From the NCBI GenBank assembly GCA_013076295.1, contig RQOL01000827.1:30997-94996 (forward strand): a DNA stretch of 64,000 nucleotides, read 5' to 3'. A program made the position numbers and the translations under genes. The notes below the pieces were generated by a model, which did not search any database, was not told where the DNA came from, and saw only the letters and a program-made list of their open reading frames with translations. The DNA comes from Sanderia malayensis (Eukaryota > Cnidaria > Scyphozoa > Semaeostomeae > Pelagiidae). Below are positions 11,190 to 22,147 of the stretch, one piece after another (the stretch's first letter is position 1; each line of letters starts with the position of its first letter).

Positions 11190-11557
11190 AGTCACGTCAA
11201 CAAAGATTTGAATTTTGTCTTTGATCTTCCAACTGAGCGCACACCACCTCTTGATAGAATAATTTCCTAAAATCTATTATTGCTGAAATTCCAAAATCCA
11301 GCTACGAAATGTAGATGTGAATAAGAAATGTCAAATACAAATGACAACATTCAAACACATCAAATATAGAGAAACGACCTGTTACCAATATAGATATCTG
11401 GGCTTCCAAGCACGCTAAACACCCCCTCTCCATATTTTTTTGAAGCACTCATTTCAAAACATATCGTTTTAATCAAATGCTAGATACTTTAGTCCTGGTT
11501 ACATCACAGCAGCACTCATTTTAACAATGTTAACAGCTAGTCTAAGCTATAGAAACA

Positions 11558-11829
11558 GGAGAATATTTCTATTCTCATGTCTTCTCATGTAAAAAGCCAC
11601 AGCCAGAACAATTGAATTGGATGCTCCTGTGTTGTGGAAATGCAAGCAACTTTTCGGATGTAAGTTATCGGGATGAGCGACCGAAGCAAGTTTTCGTTTT
11701 TGTTCCCGATTTTGGTATCCGAGAATTTACCTACTTTGAACCGTTGATATCTTTCATCTACCGAATATTCTCGCAACTTCTCCCGTCAACAAGATGGCGC
11801 ACAAAGTTTCAGCCTCGCTATGACCGAAA
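11558..11829 (+). repeat. repeat F, copy 2 (left part)
   Basis: Shares blocks in inverted orientation with about 8385-8510 and 6906-7000. It continues at 13114-13175 once the hAT-like element between is removed. The short frame across 11612-11863 also has a counterpart in the other copy (similar PDFGIREFTYFEPLISFIY peptide), but both are short and probably belong to repeat DNA. Confidence 0.5.
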
Positions 11830-13113
11830 CAGTGAACTCTATATAAGAACTCTGGAACGATAACTCTATTTAGCTCGAGTGTGTCACAAAATGGCTGCCG
11901 CTGTACGTACAGCCGAAAAAACAAATCATCGTATTTCTCATCAGTTATATCATTATTAGCTGCCAAAATGTACAGGATCATTTAATATACTTATTTACTT
12001 TTTAGAAATAAAAAAAATTCATCGCTACACGTTTTTAATGTATTTTACGGGCAATTTTCTATTTTAGAAATTCTCTAAAAAACAAGGTTTTCATAAATTT
12101 TTCAAGAATGGGCAAACTCAGAAGCTAGCCAATTAAGTATAACCTGCAAATAACAATTCTACAACTTTTGAAATTCCATGTAGCTATGTATCTCATAAAA
12201 TAAACGTGTAAGATGACTTCAAATAATTTTGAACGATGAGCTTAGGCCAAAAATCGCCACTGCAAAAAGTCTTGTAGCGTTGACATTTCTCCACAAAGTT
12301 GTAAGTCATATATGTAAAACTTTCGATAACATATTTCTCCAAATGATAACTTCAAATTTCTTGGGTGAAACTCCACAATTCTTAGCAGAAAATAACAAAT
12401 TTGCTTGTTGATTTGATGGTGGTGTACGTGTACAGGAGCCAACCTGACAACACTTCTTGTACGTTTGCTGGACGTACAGCCTCTCTCCCGCTCACCGAAG
12501 TGTATAAAGCGGGAAATTCAACTTGCCGAAAATGGGGAGTAAACAAAATGTAAATGTATATACTATAACTACATCTATTATTTATTACTATTAATGTGAT
12601 CAGGTAATTGTTAAAAGACCTACACAGGTAAAAGCGTGGTAAATTCCTCGCAAGTGAAATAATAACAACGTGAAATTCTTCGTGAAATACCACACTTTAT
12701 GAAATTTTACAGTCATAGAAATGCTGTTATTTTATTGTGAAATACCCCGGTAAAATGCTACATCTAGGGGGTAGTTTCTCTAGAGTGTGGTATTGCACCC
12801 TTGATAAAATACCACGCGTCATACATAGCCTTTTTACAACGATCTCCTTCCTTAAAATTATTATTTCTAAATTGGAAACGATAAAACAAATCTTACCATC
12901 ACATGATTCCTTTATTTCGTTGAGGTATAAATATCGACTTTGATGAAAATGAAATAAATCCGTAAAAAAATAGCTGCAGCACAATAGGTCTCCATTATAA
13001 TTTCCAGTTTTTATACGTACAATGCGCGCGCATCAAATTCAAAAAGTGACACACTCACGGGCAGCCGAGAACAATAGAGTTATCGTTCCAGAGTTCTTAT
13101 ATAGAGTTCACTG
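11830..13113. mobile_element. hAT-like non-autonomous element E
   Basis: The 1284-bp element starts CAGTGAACTCTATATAAGAA and ends with its complement; the inverted repeat covers about 43 bp. An exact 8-bp duplication GACCGAAA lies at 11822-11829 and 13114-13121. An 8-bp TSD with a CAG-type start is characteristic of hAT elements. No transposase is present. Repeat F copy 1 at 6906-7000 represents a related site without the insertion. Confidence 0.85.
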
Positions 13114-13246
13114 GACCGAAACAATAGGAGTTAGCTCTCTAGTTTAGTATATATCCCCTATCTCTATGAAGGTGCATATTGAATGCGCAGGAGGCTCGCA
13201 TCACCTTACTGCAGTGGGGATTTCTTTCATGCTCACCAAATCAAAA
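13114..13246 (+). promoter_or_regulatory. presumed NDUFB4 upstream region, displaced by element G
   Basis: After the remainder of repeat F (to about 13175) there are about 60 bp ending in the target duplication AAATCAAAA (13238-13246). The same 9 bp precede the start codon on the far side of element G, so this stretch was immediately upstream of the gene before insertion. No TATA box is evident. Its role as promoter or 5' UTR is inferred from position only. Confidence 0.35.
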
Positions 13247-14834
13247 GGTTGGTGATAGATATCAAAGGCCAGAGGGAGGTTAATTATCGGAAAAATCCGA
13301 TTGATGGAGTGGCCGACAAACCTAACCAACCGACGAGAAATCGGAAAATAATAGATACTGGACCGAAAACCGCAAAACTGTGGGTGGTGGGTGGACTAAC
13401 GAACTTGACAGCAAGACGATAAAACTATTTTACGGATCTAAAGCACCATTTGGGAGTGGGGTTGGCTCGGAGCGCCAGAAAATGGAGAAGCCAGAAAATA
13501 GAGAAATTGAGGCTCCCAGAAAATGGAGAAATCTTTGTTTTCTTGCTTATTTGTTGTTGATTATCTTCCAGAAACACTTCTAAGACGTCGGGAATGTTGC
13601 TTTGCAGGTTTTTGCCAAGTTTAAACAAATTTCCAATAATATAAGTAATATTTTAGTGCATTTTAAAACCTCACAGTGCTGCGAAAACACTTAGGCCACT
13701 TTTTTCATAGAAACAACAAAATTTCGTGATGAATTGAATGACAGGGGAAGACGGGGGTGCAATTTGCACTGAAATTATCATAAAATATTACAATTACAAT
13801 AACAATTGCTTAATAAAGTAATTAATGAATCTGTGTCAGGTGTTGAAATTGTGGCTTGTAGCTATTTGCAATTTTTTGATTGCTGTTGCTTATATTTCTT
13901 GAGTTTCGTTGAATGTCAACCGGCTTTGTTTCTCATGTTGTTCTTATTTGTTGAGCAAATATTAGCAGGATGTTTCTTTAGTTAAAATTACAGCAAAAAT
14001 TGAAATTTAGGTATGATAATATGAAAAAGACAATAGGCCATTGTTACCTGTTTTTCCCGCAGCCATGATTATTGATTTAGACTTCGCATACTTACACACT
14101 TGATATACAAGCCGTCTTTTTAATGCTACAAGGCTCGTTGTTGTATTTATTTGGGAAAAGGGTTACATGGATTGCGTTACACGCTTTTTTTTATAAGGAA
14201 CCTAGCTCGGGCCTAGTTCTTTAAATTCCTTATTTTGAGACCTCTTTTGACCATTTTGTAGTTCTAAAAGTTCCTTAATAGTTCCTTAATTTTAAGTTCG
14301 CATTTGGTGGACATAATTAGTACAGACGCAAGAAAAGCATTTAAATTCAACGTTTTGCTATAAACTTGTGAAAAGATAACAGGTAAAAACATGAAGAAGC
14401 TTCATATAATGTAAAAGTACTGAAAATCAATGGAGCCGGCTTCCTAATTGTAAATTGTGCGGAAATATAAATATATTCAAAATTAGAAAGTTCCTTAGTG
14501 ATTTGGCCTTTAGTAGCAAAAGTTCCTTAAGTTTTTTGACCTTCTACATGTAGGTTCCTTATAAACGGTTCCTTATAAAAAAAAAGCCTGTAATGTTTGC
14601 ACGCATCAGATAGCAGCCAAATTGCACAACCCCATACACAATTCAAAACGAAAACACCGGGAAATTAAATTCGCGCCAAAAGACTGTCTATAATTCTGAG
14701 CCTGAGACCGATAGACCGATACGACAATAACGACGTTTATTGTCGTACGAATATTGTTCTCGGTCTCGGTCCTGAGCCACGAAAATATTAATTCTCGCCA
14801 GCCTCCCTCTGGCCTTTGATATCTATCACCAACC
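13247..14834. mobile_element. TIR element G with 9-bp TSD (Mutator-like)
   Basis: The 1588-bp element starts GGTTGGTGATAGATATCAAA and ends with its complement (inverted repeat about 34 bp, including GGCCAGAGGGAGG). An exact 9-bp duplication AAATCAAAA sits at 13238-13246 and 14835-14843. The GGTTGG start is shared with element B. No transposase frame is present. Its right end is 8 bp from the ATG of the NDUFB4 homologue. Confidence 0.85.
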
Positions 14835-14842
14835 AAATCAAA

Positions 14843-14920
14843 ATGGCAGCCAGGTCTCTAACGAAGCTAAAACTTCCAAGATTGCCCAAAAAGCGACCCG
14901 AAGATCATGGATATTTAATT
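14843..14920 (+). CDS. NDUFB4: NDUFB4-like complex I subunit, exon 1
   Basis: This exon encodes the 26 N-terminal residues MAARSLTKLKLPRLPKKRPE then DHGYLI, a basic, proline-containing start. The ATG overlaps the last A of the duplication left by element G. The donor is ATT|GTAGGT at 14920/14921, phase 0. That donor is chosen because it joins in frame to exon 2 as YLI|KDPAIERW, which aligns with the LIENPALLRW segment of vertebrate NDUFB4. The alternative GT four bases later breaks the frame. The N-terminus is shorter than in vertebrates (89 residues in total against about 129), so an upstream exon cannot be excluded, but the start is the first in-frame ATG after the insertion. Confidence 0.7.
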
Positions 14921-17040
14921 GTAGGTGAATCTCTATTTTCCCCACAAACATGTGTACTTCATTACCGATGCCAGCTTAACACGGTGGTATTCATGATTGT
15001 TACATTAAATGTAATTTTGCTCTTCAATTTGAATTCGCCCCCTGAAAAGCAGAGCAGAGCAGACAGAACTGAACGGAACTGAACTGAAACTAAAGAAAAC
15101 ATCTTAAATAGATCGAAATAGATCTTATTTATTAGTCAGTGACCACACACACCTCTCACGGGAGTATCCGGGCACTTTTGAATCCAGGCTATGAAAGCGT
15201 TTTGAGTAAGGTTAAATCTGCTCAAAAATTTCAAAGGCAGTTTTTTGAAAACATTTTAAGAATTTTTTTCCAAATTTACAGGGAGCTTGTTTTGTTTTTC
15301 AAAGTATGCACTTAGTGAGCAAAAATTATGCACCACTTGATGCAATATTGCACATGAAAGTTGTCCAAGGTCTGGGCAAGAACATAACAAAATATAAACA
15401 CCAAACAGGTTTCAATTTTGAATTTCCTTTGCAGAAATATTCTCAAAATTTCATAAATTTTCAAATGAAAACATAATTTAAACTATATCATATTCATTGC
15501 TATCTCTATTGTTCTATTGTTCCATTGTTTCATAATAATAATGAAAGAAAACTGTGAACAGGTGACTTAACAGATTTTCACAAAACATTATTGAGGTGGA
15601 GTAATTAAATGCCAATAATTATAATGTTTTTCCCTACAGCCACGAAAATGTTTTCTCATTTCAAATATGTTATATATCTTTGAAATATCTGAAAATCGTT
15701 CATATCACTTGACCCTTTAGAGCCAGAGATTTAAATCTTTGTTTATGATTCTAGGAATGTCATTGGACAAAACCTATTTTTCCATAAATACTTTCAGGAC
15801 AAAAACAAGAAGTTCAAATGCAACAAGAAAACACCTGACAAGAACATTCCCATAATTTGTTCCAATTATTATATTTTGATATAATTGTTATGTATATTTT
15901 CTTGCTCAGGCCTTGGTCCACTTCCAGATGCCATTTTTGTGTGTAACTTTTGCTCACCAAGTGTATATTCATAAAAAATTTAATGTTGTCAATTGTAAGC
16001 ATTAGGTTTAAGAGTTTAACATTTTAACAAGAACTCAGATATAGTGTTTTATTGTAATTATTGTGACAGAAAAAGCGTACATGCAATTTCAAACATTATT
16101 GGATAGGTACTCAAAGTCTGACTGAGTTAACTCATCTAAACTTGGAGGAGATGTTGGCAAAAATTAAAATTTGATAAACTTCCAGGAAATATTACAAGGA
16201 CAGTGATAAAAGTGCAAGTGTGTTAATTGCATAAGAAAAACCAAGAAAGTTTGACCAAGAAAGACTATATAACCAAGTACTGATCAAAAGTTATCTTTTC
16301 CAAGAATACTTAAAAACCTCTGAAATGTCATCTTATATTATTCTTGTTTTTAATTGATCCGTAACTGTTTCAGAAAAAAATGTTCCAACTAAAACTAAGC
16401 ATATTGTCCATCTTTTTTAAAAAAAGATTCTACCTCAAGAATGTGTTTACGAAAATGTATCATGTTTTATTTGCCCGTTTAAATTGTTTTGTTGTCACTT
16501 GACTTCAAATCTTGTCGGGATGCTTTTGTGATGGGGGTGTATCTGTGTGCAAGGCCTAATTTAATAATATATTGAGCCAGATACTGGACAACTTTGATAG
16601 ACACGATTCTGGCAGTGGAGTTGACATTTGTTTGTTTGTAATGGTAGCCAAGTGTTGTTTGCTAGTGGCAAACTCAAATTAATTTCATTCAGCAACAATT
16701 ATGTTTAAAGTTTAGAAGCATACAAATGTTAACTAATAATGAACAAGAAAAATAATGCTCGTCAATAATTCGAATCATAAATAGCATAATCTTTAGGCCT
16801 TATTACTTTGATGTTAATCTGTTTTTAAACAGTTGTAAAGTACATCTTTGCCACTCAAACCAGATTTACAATTAAATGTTAGGAATGTGGCTAGCTTAGC
16901 GATGCAGCATTTGAATATTTTTTCTTGTCTTAAAGTATTGCATGCAAATAGGTTTTGCCACCAAGGTGGGCTTACACAGCAACAGTTACTCACATATAAA
17001 AATGTTTTTCTCACCCTGTGTATCAAATTTATTTTTTTAG
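14921..17040 (+). other. NDUFB4 intron 1
   Basis: 2120-bp intron from GTAGGT to a pyrimidine-rich TTTATTTTTTTAG acceptor. It is AT-rich with no further gene recognised. Frames inside it (for example 15814-16002 and 16814-17057) look random. Confidence 0.65.
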
Positions 17041-17184
17041 AAAGATCCTGCTATTGAGCGATGGGGCAAAATGAGAGAAACAACACATCTTTCATTCAAA
17101 CTAACTCCTAAGACTGTTTTTCTTGGCATCCTGTGGGGCGTTCTTGTGCCAGGGTCTTTCTACTACTTACTAAAATGGGACTTG
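17041..17184 (+). CDS. NDUFB4: NDUFB4-like complex I subunit, exon 2
   Basis: This exon encodes residues 27-74. K27-D28-P29-A30 with R33-W34 and T48-P49-K50 follow the NPAL..RW...TPK pattern of NDUFB4. Residues 51-70 (TVFLGILWGVLVPGSFYYLL) form the single membrane-spanning helix expected of this subunit, which sits in the inner mitochondrial membrane in the membrane arm of NADH:ubiquinone oxidoreductase and stabilises the complex without catalysing a reaction. The acceptor is TTTTTTTAG|AAAGAT and the donor TTG|GTAAGT. Exon length is 144 bp, phase 0 at both ends. Confidence 0.8.
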
Positions 17185-17393
17185 GTAAGTAAAACATAAT
17201 TTTTATCTTTTCCCCTATAAGTTACCCTCAATAATTTTGGTAAATTTAGTTGTAGTTGTAGCTTTGTTAATGTGATGCTTTATATTGGCAATACAGTAAA
17301 TAATGTCTTTTATGGGAAATGCAATCACGATTAAGTTCCAAGCTTTCAATATTTTATTCTTGCTTAGTCTATTTTATTTCTTCATTTTAACAG

Positions 17394-17441
17394 CATAGAC
17401 AAGATGCTAAAGCAGGGCGATTGCCAAGAGAATTTCCTTGA
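17394..17441 (+). CDS. NDUFB4: NDUFB4-like complex I subunit, exon 3
   Basis: After a 209-bp intron with acceptor TTTTAACAG, this exon encodes the last 15 residues HRQDAKAGRLPREFP and a TGA stop at 17439-17441. The basic tail after the membrane helix corresponds to the charged C-terminal segment of NDUFB4 (family pattern: basic residues, then a short aromatic end). Reading frame and splice phases agree through all three exons with no frame break, unlike the mobile elements around it. Confidence 0.75.
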   Translation, partial: HRQDAKAGRLPREFP

Positions 17442-17679
17442 TGCCTGAAATACAACAAGTTAACTTTTTTGAGTGTTATGTTGCAAGTTCTTGTCAACAT
17501 CAATCATCTAGCATATTTGGCTTTTTTCAATTGATCAAATTTTACTGAGTGTAGTTTGCTGTTTTGTTGTATTATTATCTTTCATGACAAAGCACCACAA
17601 GTATCTTTTGATGTCTAATAGGTGGACCCCATGAATGAATTATAGGTACAGAAAAATTCTTCTCTTTGTGCACGTTATA
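17442..17679 (+). other. NDUFB4 3' flank
   Basis: Presumed 3' UTR and downstream sequence. No canonical AATAAA was found before the MITE that begins at 17680, so the poly(A) site is undetermined. Confidence 0.3.
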
Positions 17680-18398
17680 CTGTATTTCCTCGATTAAACG
17701 CCCCCTCGATTAAAATCCCCACTCAAATAAACGCCCCCTTATGCTACCAGCTTTTGCAATAAATGCCCCCTCGATTAAACGCCCCCACAACATTTTTTTA
17801 CACTATACCACAATATACTACACAACACGTTGGTGTAGTGTGGTATCAAAAGCCAACAGAATAGCGAACTTTCCTTTTCAGAACCTATACAAAAACTTCG
17901 GATAAAATCAATAAAGGCAAACTTTATTCTTGTTTTCAAATTTTTTACAATAATGATCATAAGTTGGCATATTTCTTTTGTGCCCATCAGTTATTTGTGC
18001 AAAACCATAGCGACTTTTATTTTCTGTGTTGTTGCTCGATCTCTTGCTTGATTTAAGGCAAGGTCACTAAACCATTTCTAGACCCAATGACAGAGGCTGT
18101 GATCTTGTTAGTGTTATCATTGTTAAAAGAAGATTAGTAGGAATGACCATTCGATTGGAATGTGTCCAGCAAGGATAGTTTCTGAATTTGCACTTTCACT
18201 AAAAAGATGACTTGATTGAGATAGAGTGAATTTTTCTTTTTATTGAGTCTTGGTAAAGTAAAATATGTTTAACATTGTTTGTTCAAGATGATGAACTTTA
18301 GTTTAAAAACTTTTATTCTTTTTTTTCCTTTTTAATGCTTTCTAATAAACGCCTCGATTAGGAGCCCCCCCCCAAAAAATTTGATCGAGGAAATACGG
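17680..18398. mobile_element. TA-flanked MITE I
   Basis: The 719-bp element starts CTGTATTTCCTCGATTAAAC and ends with the complement of CCGTATTTCCTCGATC, with TA on both sides (17678-17679 and 18399-18400). It has internal repeats of tcgattaaacgccccc near the left and aataaacgcctcgatt near the right. Its end structure resembles MITE H, so both may use the same Tc1/mariner or pogo-type transposase. It lies 240 bp downstream of the NDUFB4 stop. Confidence 0.8.
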
Positions 18399-18400
18399 TA

Positions 18401-19172
18401 CTTGGAATAGAAAAAATTTGCACTTTTTCTCAATATGGTAGCAGATGTCATTCATTTTTGTTCCTGCATTTTGCTTCAATTATTTAATTGATTTTCGCGC
18501 TGCGAAGCAGCAATGCAAATATTAAAATGCATTCGCTCAACCGGATGTCATGTAAAGTACGTTTTCAACGTCACAAAAGAGAGCAGAGAGCCTGGCCAAT
18601 CAGCATGCTGCATTTGACATCCATAACAATAAGCATCCTGATTTGGGTTGCCAGAAATATCTGTGCGAGTTTTGACGAAACACCCGAGAAAATATATGCG
18701 CAGAAATTAGCATATGAATGCGTTCACAGTTCTCTGGGGGTGCACGAAGGCATTGCAAAAGCACGTAAAATTGAATTCAATTTCATTCATTCAAGCTTTT
18801 AATTACAGGATAAGGATTAACTTAATTAAATACAAAAATATAAAGCTTAGGGCAAATAAAAAGAACTCGGAGGAGCTATCGAGTTATTTACCCTATTATT
18901 CTGCTTGCATCTACTATAAGAAAATTGTAAACAGTTTAAATTTTACGACTAGTTACGATGAAATTGTAAAAGATTTAAATTTTTCAATCAAATTTTAGCA
19001 AAACTAAGAAAAGTTACAAAGAACATAAACATAAGACAAAAAAGAAAAGGAAATAAGAATAAGAATAAGGAGAAAAAAAGAAAATGTCAAAAACCATCAA
19101 TATACGCTCATAAATTGATCGAAACAAGATTTTTTATGCATCCAAGTTTCTTAAATTATTTGTTGGCTAACA
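18401..19172. other. unassigned, includes probable 3' end of LINE 1
   Basis: No gene is supported. The frame at 18488-18802 has no recognisable motif. The stretch immediately right of about 18800 is A-rich on the plus strand; since LINE 1 runs on the minus strand, part of it is presumably its 3' UTR, but no clear tail or target duplication was seen. Confidence 0.3.
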
Positions 19173-19840
19173 TTAGCCATGAATCCATTTTTTTAAAGCT
19201 GTAACAAAATGATATTTATTTTTGGATTGTTTTATGTCGAGAGGAATATCATTCCATAGTTTAACTCCTTTGTTTACTATTGACATGCCTTTAAAATTGG
19301 TCCTTATTGAAGGTTGCGAGAAAAAGCCAGATGTTGCTTGTCTTGTACAAATGTTGTGTACAGATGAGACTGGCCTAAAAAGATTTGTCAAATTTGTGTC
19401 AGCTTTTTTCACTGTGACATCAAACATGAATTTTGCTGCTTCAATTTTGTAGCAGTCTTCTACATTATAAAGGTTGAGCTGACGAAACAAGGGATTGCTA
19501 TGAGCAGATCTTTGTTTGAAAGCAATTAGCCTCACTGCACGCTTAAGACTTAATTCCAGAGGGTCTAAGGTACTTTTAAATGTACCTCCCCAATTTATGA
19601 TGGCATAGTTAATGTGAGGTTGTATAAATGAATTATATATATTGATAAGTACATTTATAGGAACAAAATGTCTAAGTCGAGCAATGATACCAACACCTTT
19701 TGAGATTTTGATATTTATTTGCTGTACATGAGTCTTCCAAGAAAGGTTATTATCTATCAAAACACTAAGATATTTAACAACTTCACTTTCATCGATTTCA
19801 GTATTATTTATTTTTATTTTTATTTTCCTATCTGATCGTG
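19173..19840 (-). pseudogene. LINE 1 ORF2 remnant, C-terminal reverse transcriptase region
   Basis: The minus-strand frame ending at 19173 encodes the thumb and C-terminal part of a CR1/L2-like LINE reverse transcriptase: NNTEIDESEVVKYLSVLIDN and LSWKTHVQQI, then GIIARLRHFVPINVLINIYNS, INYAIINWGG and LKRAVRLIAF. The palm with its catalytic aspartates and the endonuclease are missing. The first about 20 codons of the open frame lie in TTAA element D1 rather than in the LINE; the junction is near 19837. Together with the ORF1 and PHD parts at 22230-23601, this makes a LINE on the minus strand whose middle was lost or displaced. Confidence 0.75.
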
Positions 19841-21037
19841 GCGCAAATAAAATTTGCAAATTATGTATACTTTTTTCGCTATTAACCTTCAAAGTAGGCA
19901 ATTTTGACCTTTTTCGTGCGAAAACTGAACATCACTGTGATGTCATCAAACGTCGCGTCTGCAAACGTCAAGCAGGCTTCCTTCTATTGAAATTTGACAA
20001 TCGACATGGCGAGCTGTGAGCGAGCACACATATGACGGGTATCTCGTCTTGGAGCAAATAAATCATGAAACTATTTACATGTCGTAGAGATACATAACGG
20101 AGGCAATTGTACGATTACTCAGTGTTGCGAAAAAGTATCGTTTCATAATGTTGCTGATAGTATTTCAAAACCAATCAAACAGAACAAGGTCTTTTTAAGG
20201 AGTTCAGGAGACAGACATCATTCGCACCCACCGACTAGGATAGCAGGATTTTATTCATTATAGCGCTCATTTTTGCTTTGAAGTAAAGAGAGATATTGGG
20301 AAAGAATTAAAGATGAGATTAAAGCTAAAATCAAACGCTATTCCTGCAATAGATGCAGTAAACAAGCTCGTAAACCAACCCGTGTGACTCTCAGCTTTAC
20401 TCGGGCCTAAGCACTCCTCGCCCGGAGTGGTGCATAAGCCGACCAAAACAAATGTCAGAAGATTTAGCTTTTTGGGGTGATATCGAAGGAATTTTAATTT
20501 CCGAAGTTTCTAAAAATAATTCAATGTCTGCAATTTTGAGCTAAAATAAGTTATTACAAAAAATAAGACCTGGGATAAGCCAAACCAGGGCTACGTGTCG
20601 TTCCATAGCAGCTCGAAGCAACAATGGCGACGCGGGATGACGTCACATTTTTTGGAGGTACCCATTTTCAAACTTAAATTGTGTCTCTAACGTTAAACAA
20701 AATGACACCAATTTTTTTCAGAACGACGGCTAAAAGATTCACCCTTATGTTGGTTCAGCCGGAGCTCAAATATCCCCACCCTGAGTGGAGCTATTAAAAA
20801 AAACCAAACGACGTTCGAAAAAACCCATTGACTTGCATTGCGAGAAATAATATGGGTCATCACTGTGACGTCACAGCGTTGCAATATTTTTCGCAAAAGG
20901 TGGCCTGATTCAAGGTGAAATTAAAGTAACTTGTACTTGTCAGATGCACGTCAAAATTGCATCAAACTGATCAGTACATCTTTGGCTTTCATTTAAAATA
21001 AAAAAATCGATATGTCAAATTTCGTTGCATTATCACC
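19837..21037. mobile_element. TTAA element D, copy 1 (left end missing)
   Basis: Direct copy of 39628-40707 (shared blocks include attaaccttcaaagtaggca, gaacgacggctaaaagattc and ggtggcctgattcaaggtga). The right end abuts TTAA at 21038-21041. The roughly 75 bp left terminus seen in copy 2 is absent and the sequence passes straight into LINE 1, so a deletion removed that end together with LINE sequence. Confidence 0.7.
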
Positions 21038-21041
21038 TTAA

Positions 21042-22143
21042 AGGGCTTATGCAGCCAAAAATGACCTATCGTTTTTTTGCTGAAATGGAGAGAAATAGAT
21101 CTGAGTATCACTATGAACCTATTTTGAGTGTTTTCTGATTAGTATAAGTATGTTTTATTTAAGCTCAAACCCACCCATGTCTGTAGAAACGCGTGACGTC
21201 ACAGTGATGACACGAGAATCGAGTTCCCATGGGGTTTGTATGGGAAACTTCGACCTCGCGTCACAATTTTTTTAATAACTTGAGATAGCGCAAAGCGATT
21301 TTGATTCTCTCACCAGTGGCAAAAATACTGATGTTTTTCTCACATTATGAGCTAATTTCCGTTGCTTTTGATCAAAAGTGGGATTCATAACAAATTTTTG
21401 AAAAAAATCAAATTTTCGTGATTTTGGTTTTCTGTGACGTCACATTGAACCAAGTTATTGTTCTCTGCACAAGAAACGCAGACGCGAGAAACAGTACGAG
21501 ACTGGAAGTGAAACTTGCCATTTATTTCAAATTGTCGGATAGCTGTGATTATACCAGTTCTAGCTTGGACAACGAACCAAACAAAACAAGAAGTAGTCCC
21601 AATAGCAGCGAACAAGACGAAGACTATTCTGTAGTTATTTTGCATGTTTAAAGCGCGTACGAAAGGGAGCCCCTCGCAAGCAGACATGGAGTCGACTACG
21701 GCGGTGAAGATTCTACTTGTGACGGCCTATCCCTTCAAGACATTGATGTCCGCTTTGAAAATAGAAGTTCTGTTGATGAATAGTTAGTGTATATTGTCAT
21801 TGAGAAGTCCACGGCAGTTATTAAACTACATTTTATTACAGTACAGTCATTCCAATTTTATTCATCTGCAAGGCTCAAGAGAGCACCGCTGTGACTGTTG
21901 TCGAAAATTTTCACTCCGATCAGCTTTTTGTTGACCGCGGTTCGCAGGGCGTCTGCTGAGATCGCACATCACTGTGATGTCACAGTTTCTAAAACAAGTT
22001 GTCCAAAGTGCTCACTTTGGCAATGAATAACTCAGAAACTACAAAATATTTTGAAATTCTATTTGCGGGATGCTTCTAAGCACGTTAAATTCTCTCCATT
22101 TCAGCAAAAAAAATGATATGTCATTTTTGGCTGCATAAGCCCT
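21042..22143. mobile_element. TTAA-flanked element C (piggyBac-like MITE)
   Basis: The 1102-bp element starts AGGGCTTATGCAGCCAAAAA and ends with its complement. The inverted repeat is about 60 bp, continuing through GCTGAAATGGAGAGAA. It is flanked by TTAA at 21038-21041 and 22144-22147, the duplication typical of piggyBac elements. No transposase is present. Copy 2 of element D has no element C at the matching end. Confidence 0.85.
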
Positions 22144-22147
22144 TTAA

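Larger units (their letters stand above)
10158..11557 (+). mobile_element. 2A-peptide retroelement derivative, copy 1
   Basis: It is an inverted copy of about 42093-43918. The start carries a strong hairpin (10163-10202, ctgctgcgtagc pairing with gctgcgcagcag). A leader follows, then the frame 10800-11189 with a 2A motif, then about 450 bp without a long frame, ending near ttaacagctagtctaag. Without the MITE at 10248-10707 it is about 0.94 kb. The leader plus N-terminal 2A frame resemble the 5' part of a non-LTR retrotransposon, but no endonuclease or reverse transcriptase follows. I read it as an internally deleted, non-autonomous derivative. The second copy shows that the layout is shared rather than local damage. 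Confidence 0.6.

Noticed and set aside
11612..11863. 83-codon frame similar to one at 8295-8504 (-)
   Set aside because: Similarity reflects repeat F copies; the frame crosses the hAT-like element boundary and is not supported as a protein.
13183..13422. 79-codon frame spanning the element G left end
   Set aside because: It crosses the element boundary at 13247, so it cannot be an ancestral gene.
18488..18802. 104-codon frame as a host gene
   Set aside because: No motif, no splice context and random-looking composition.
19841..19901. N-terminus of the LINE 1 RT frame
   Set aside because: These codons lie in element D1, so the ATG at 19901 is not the LINE's.
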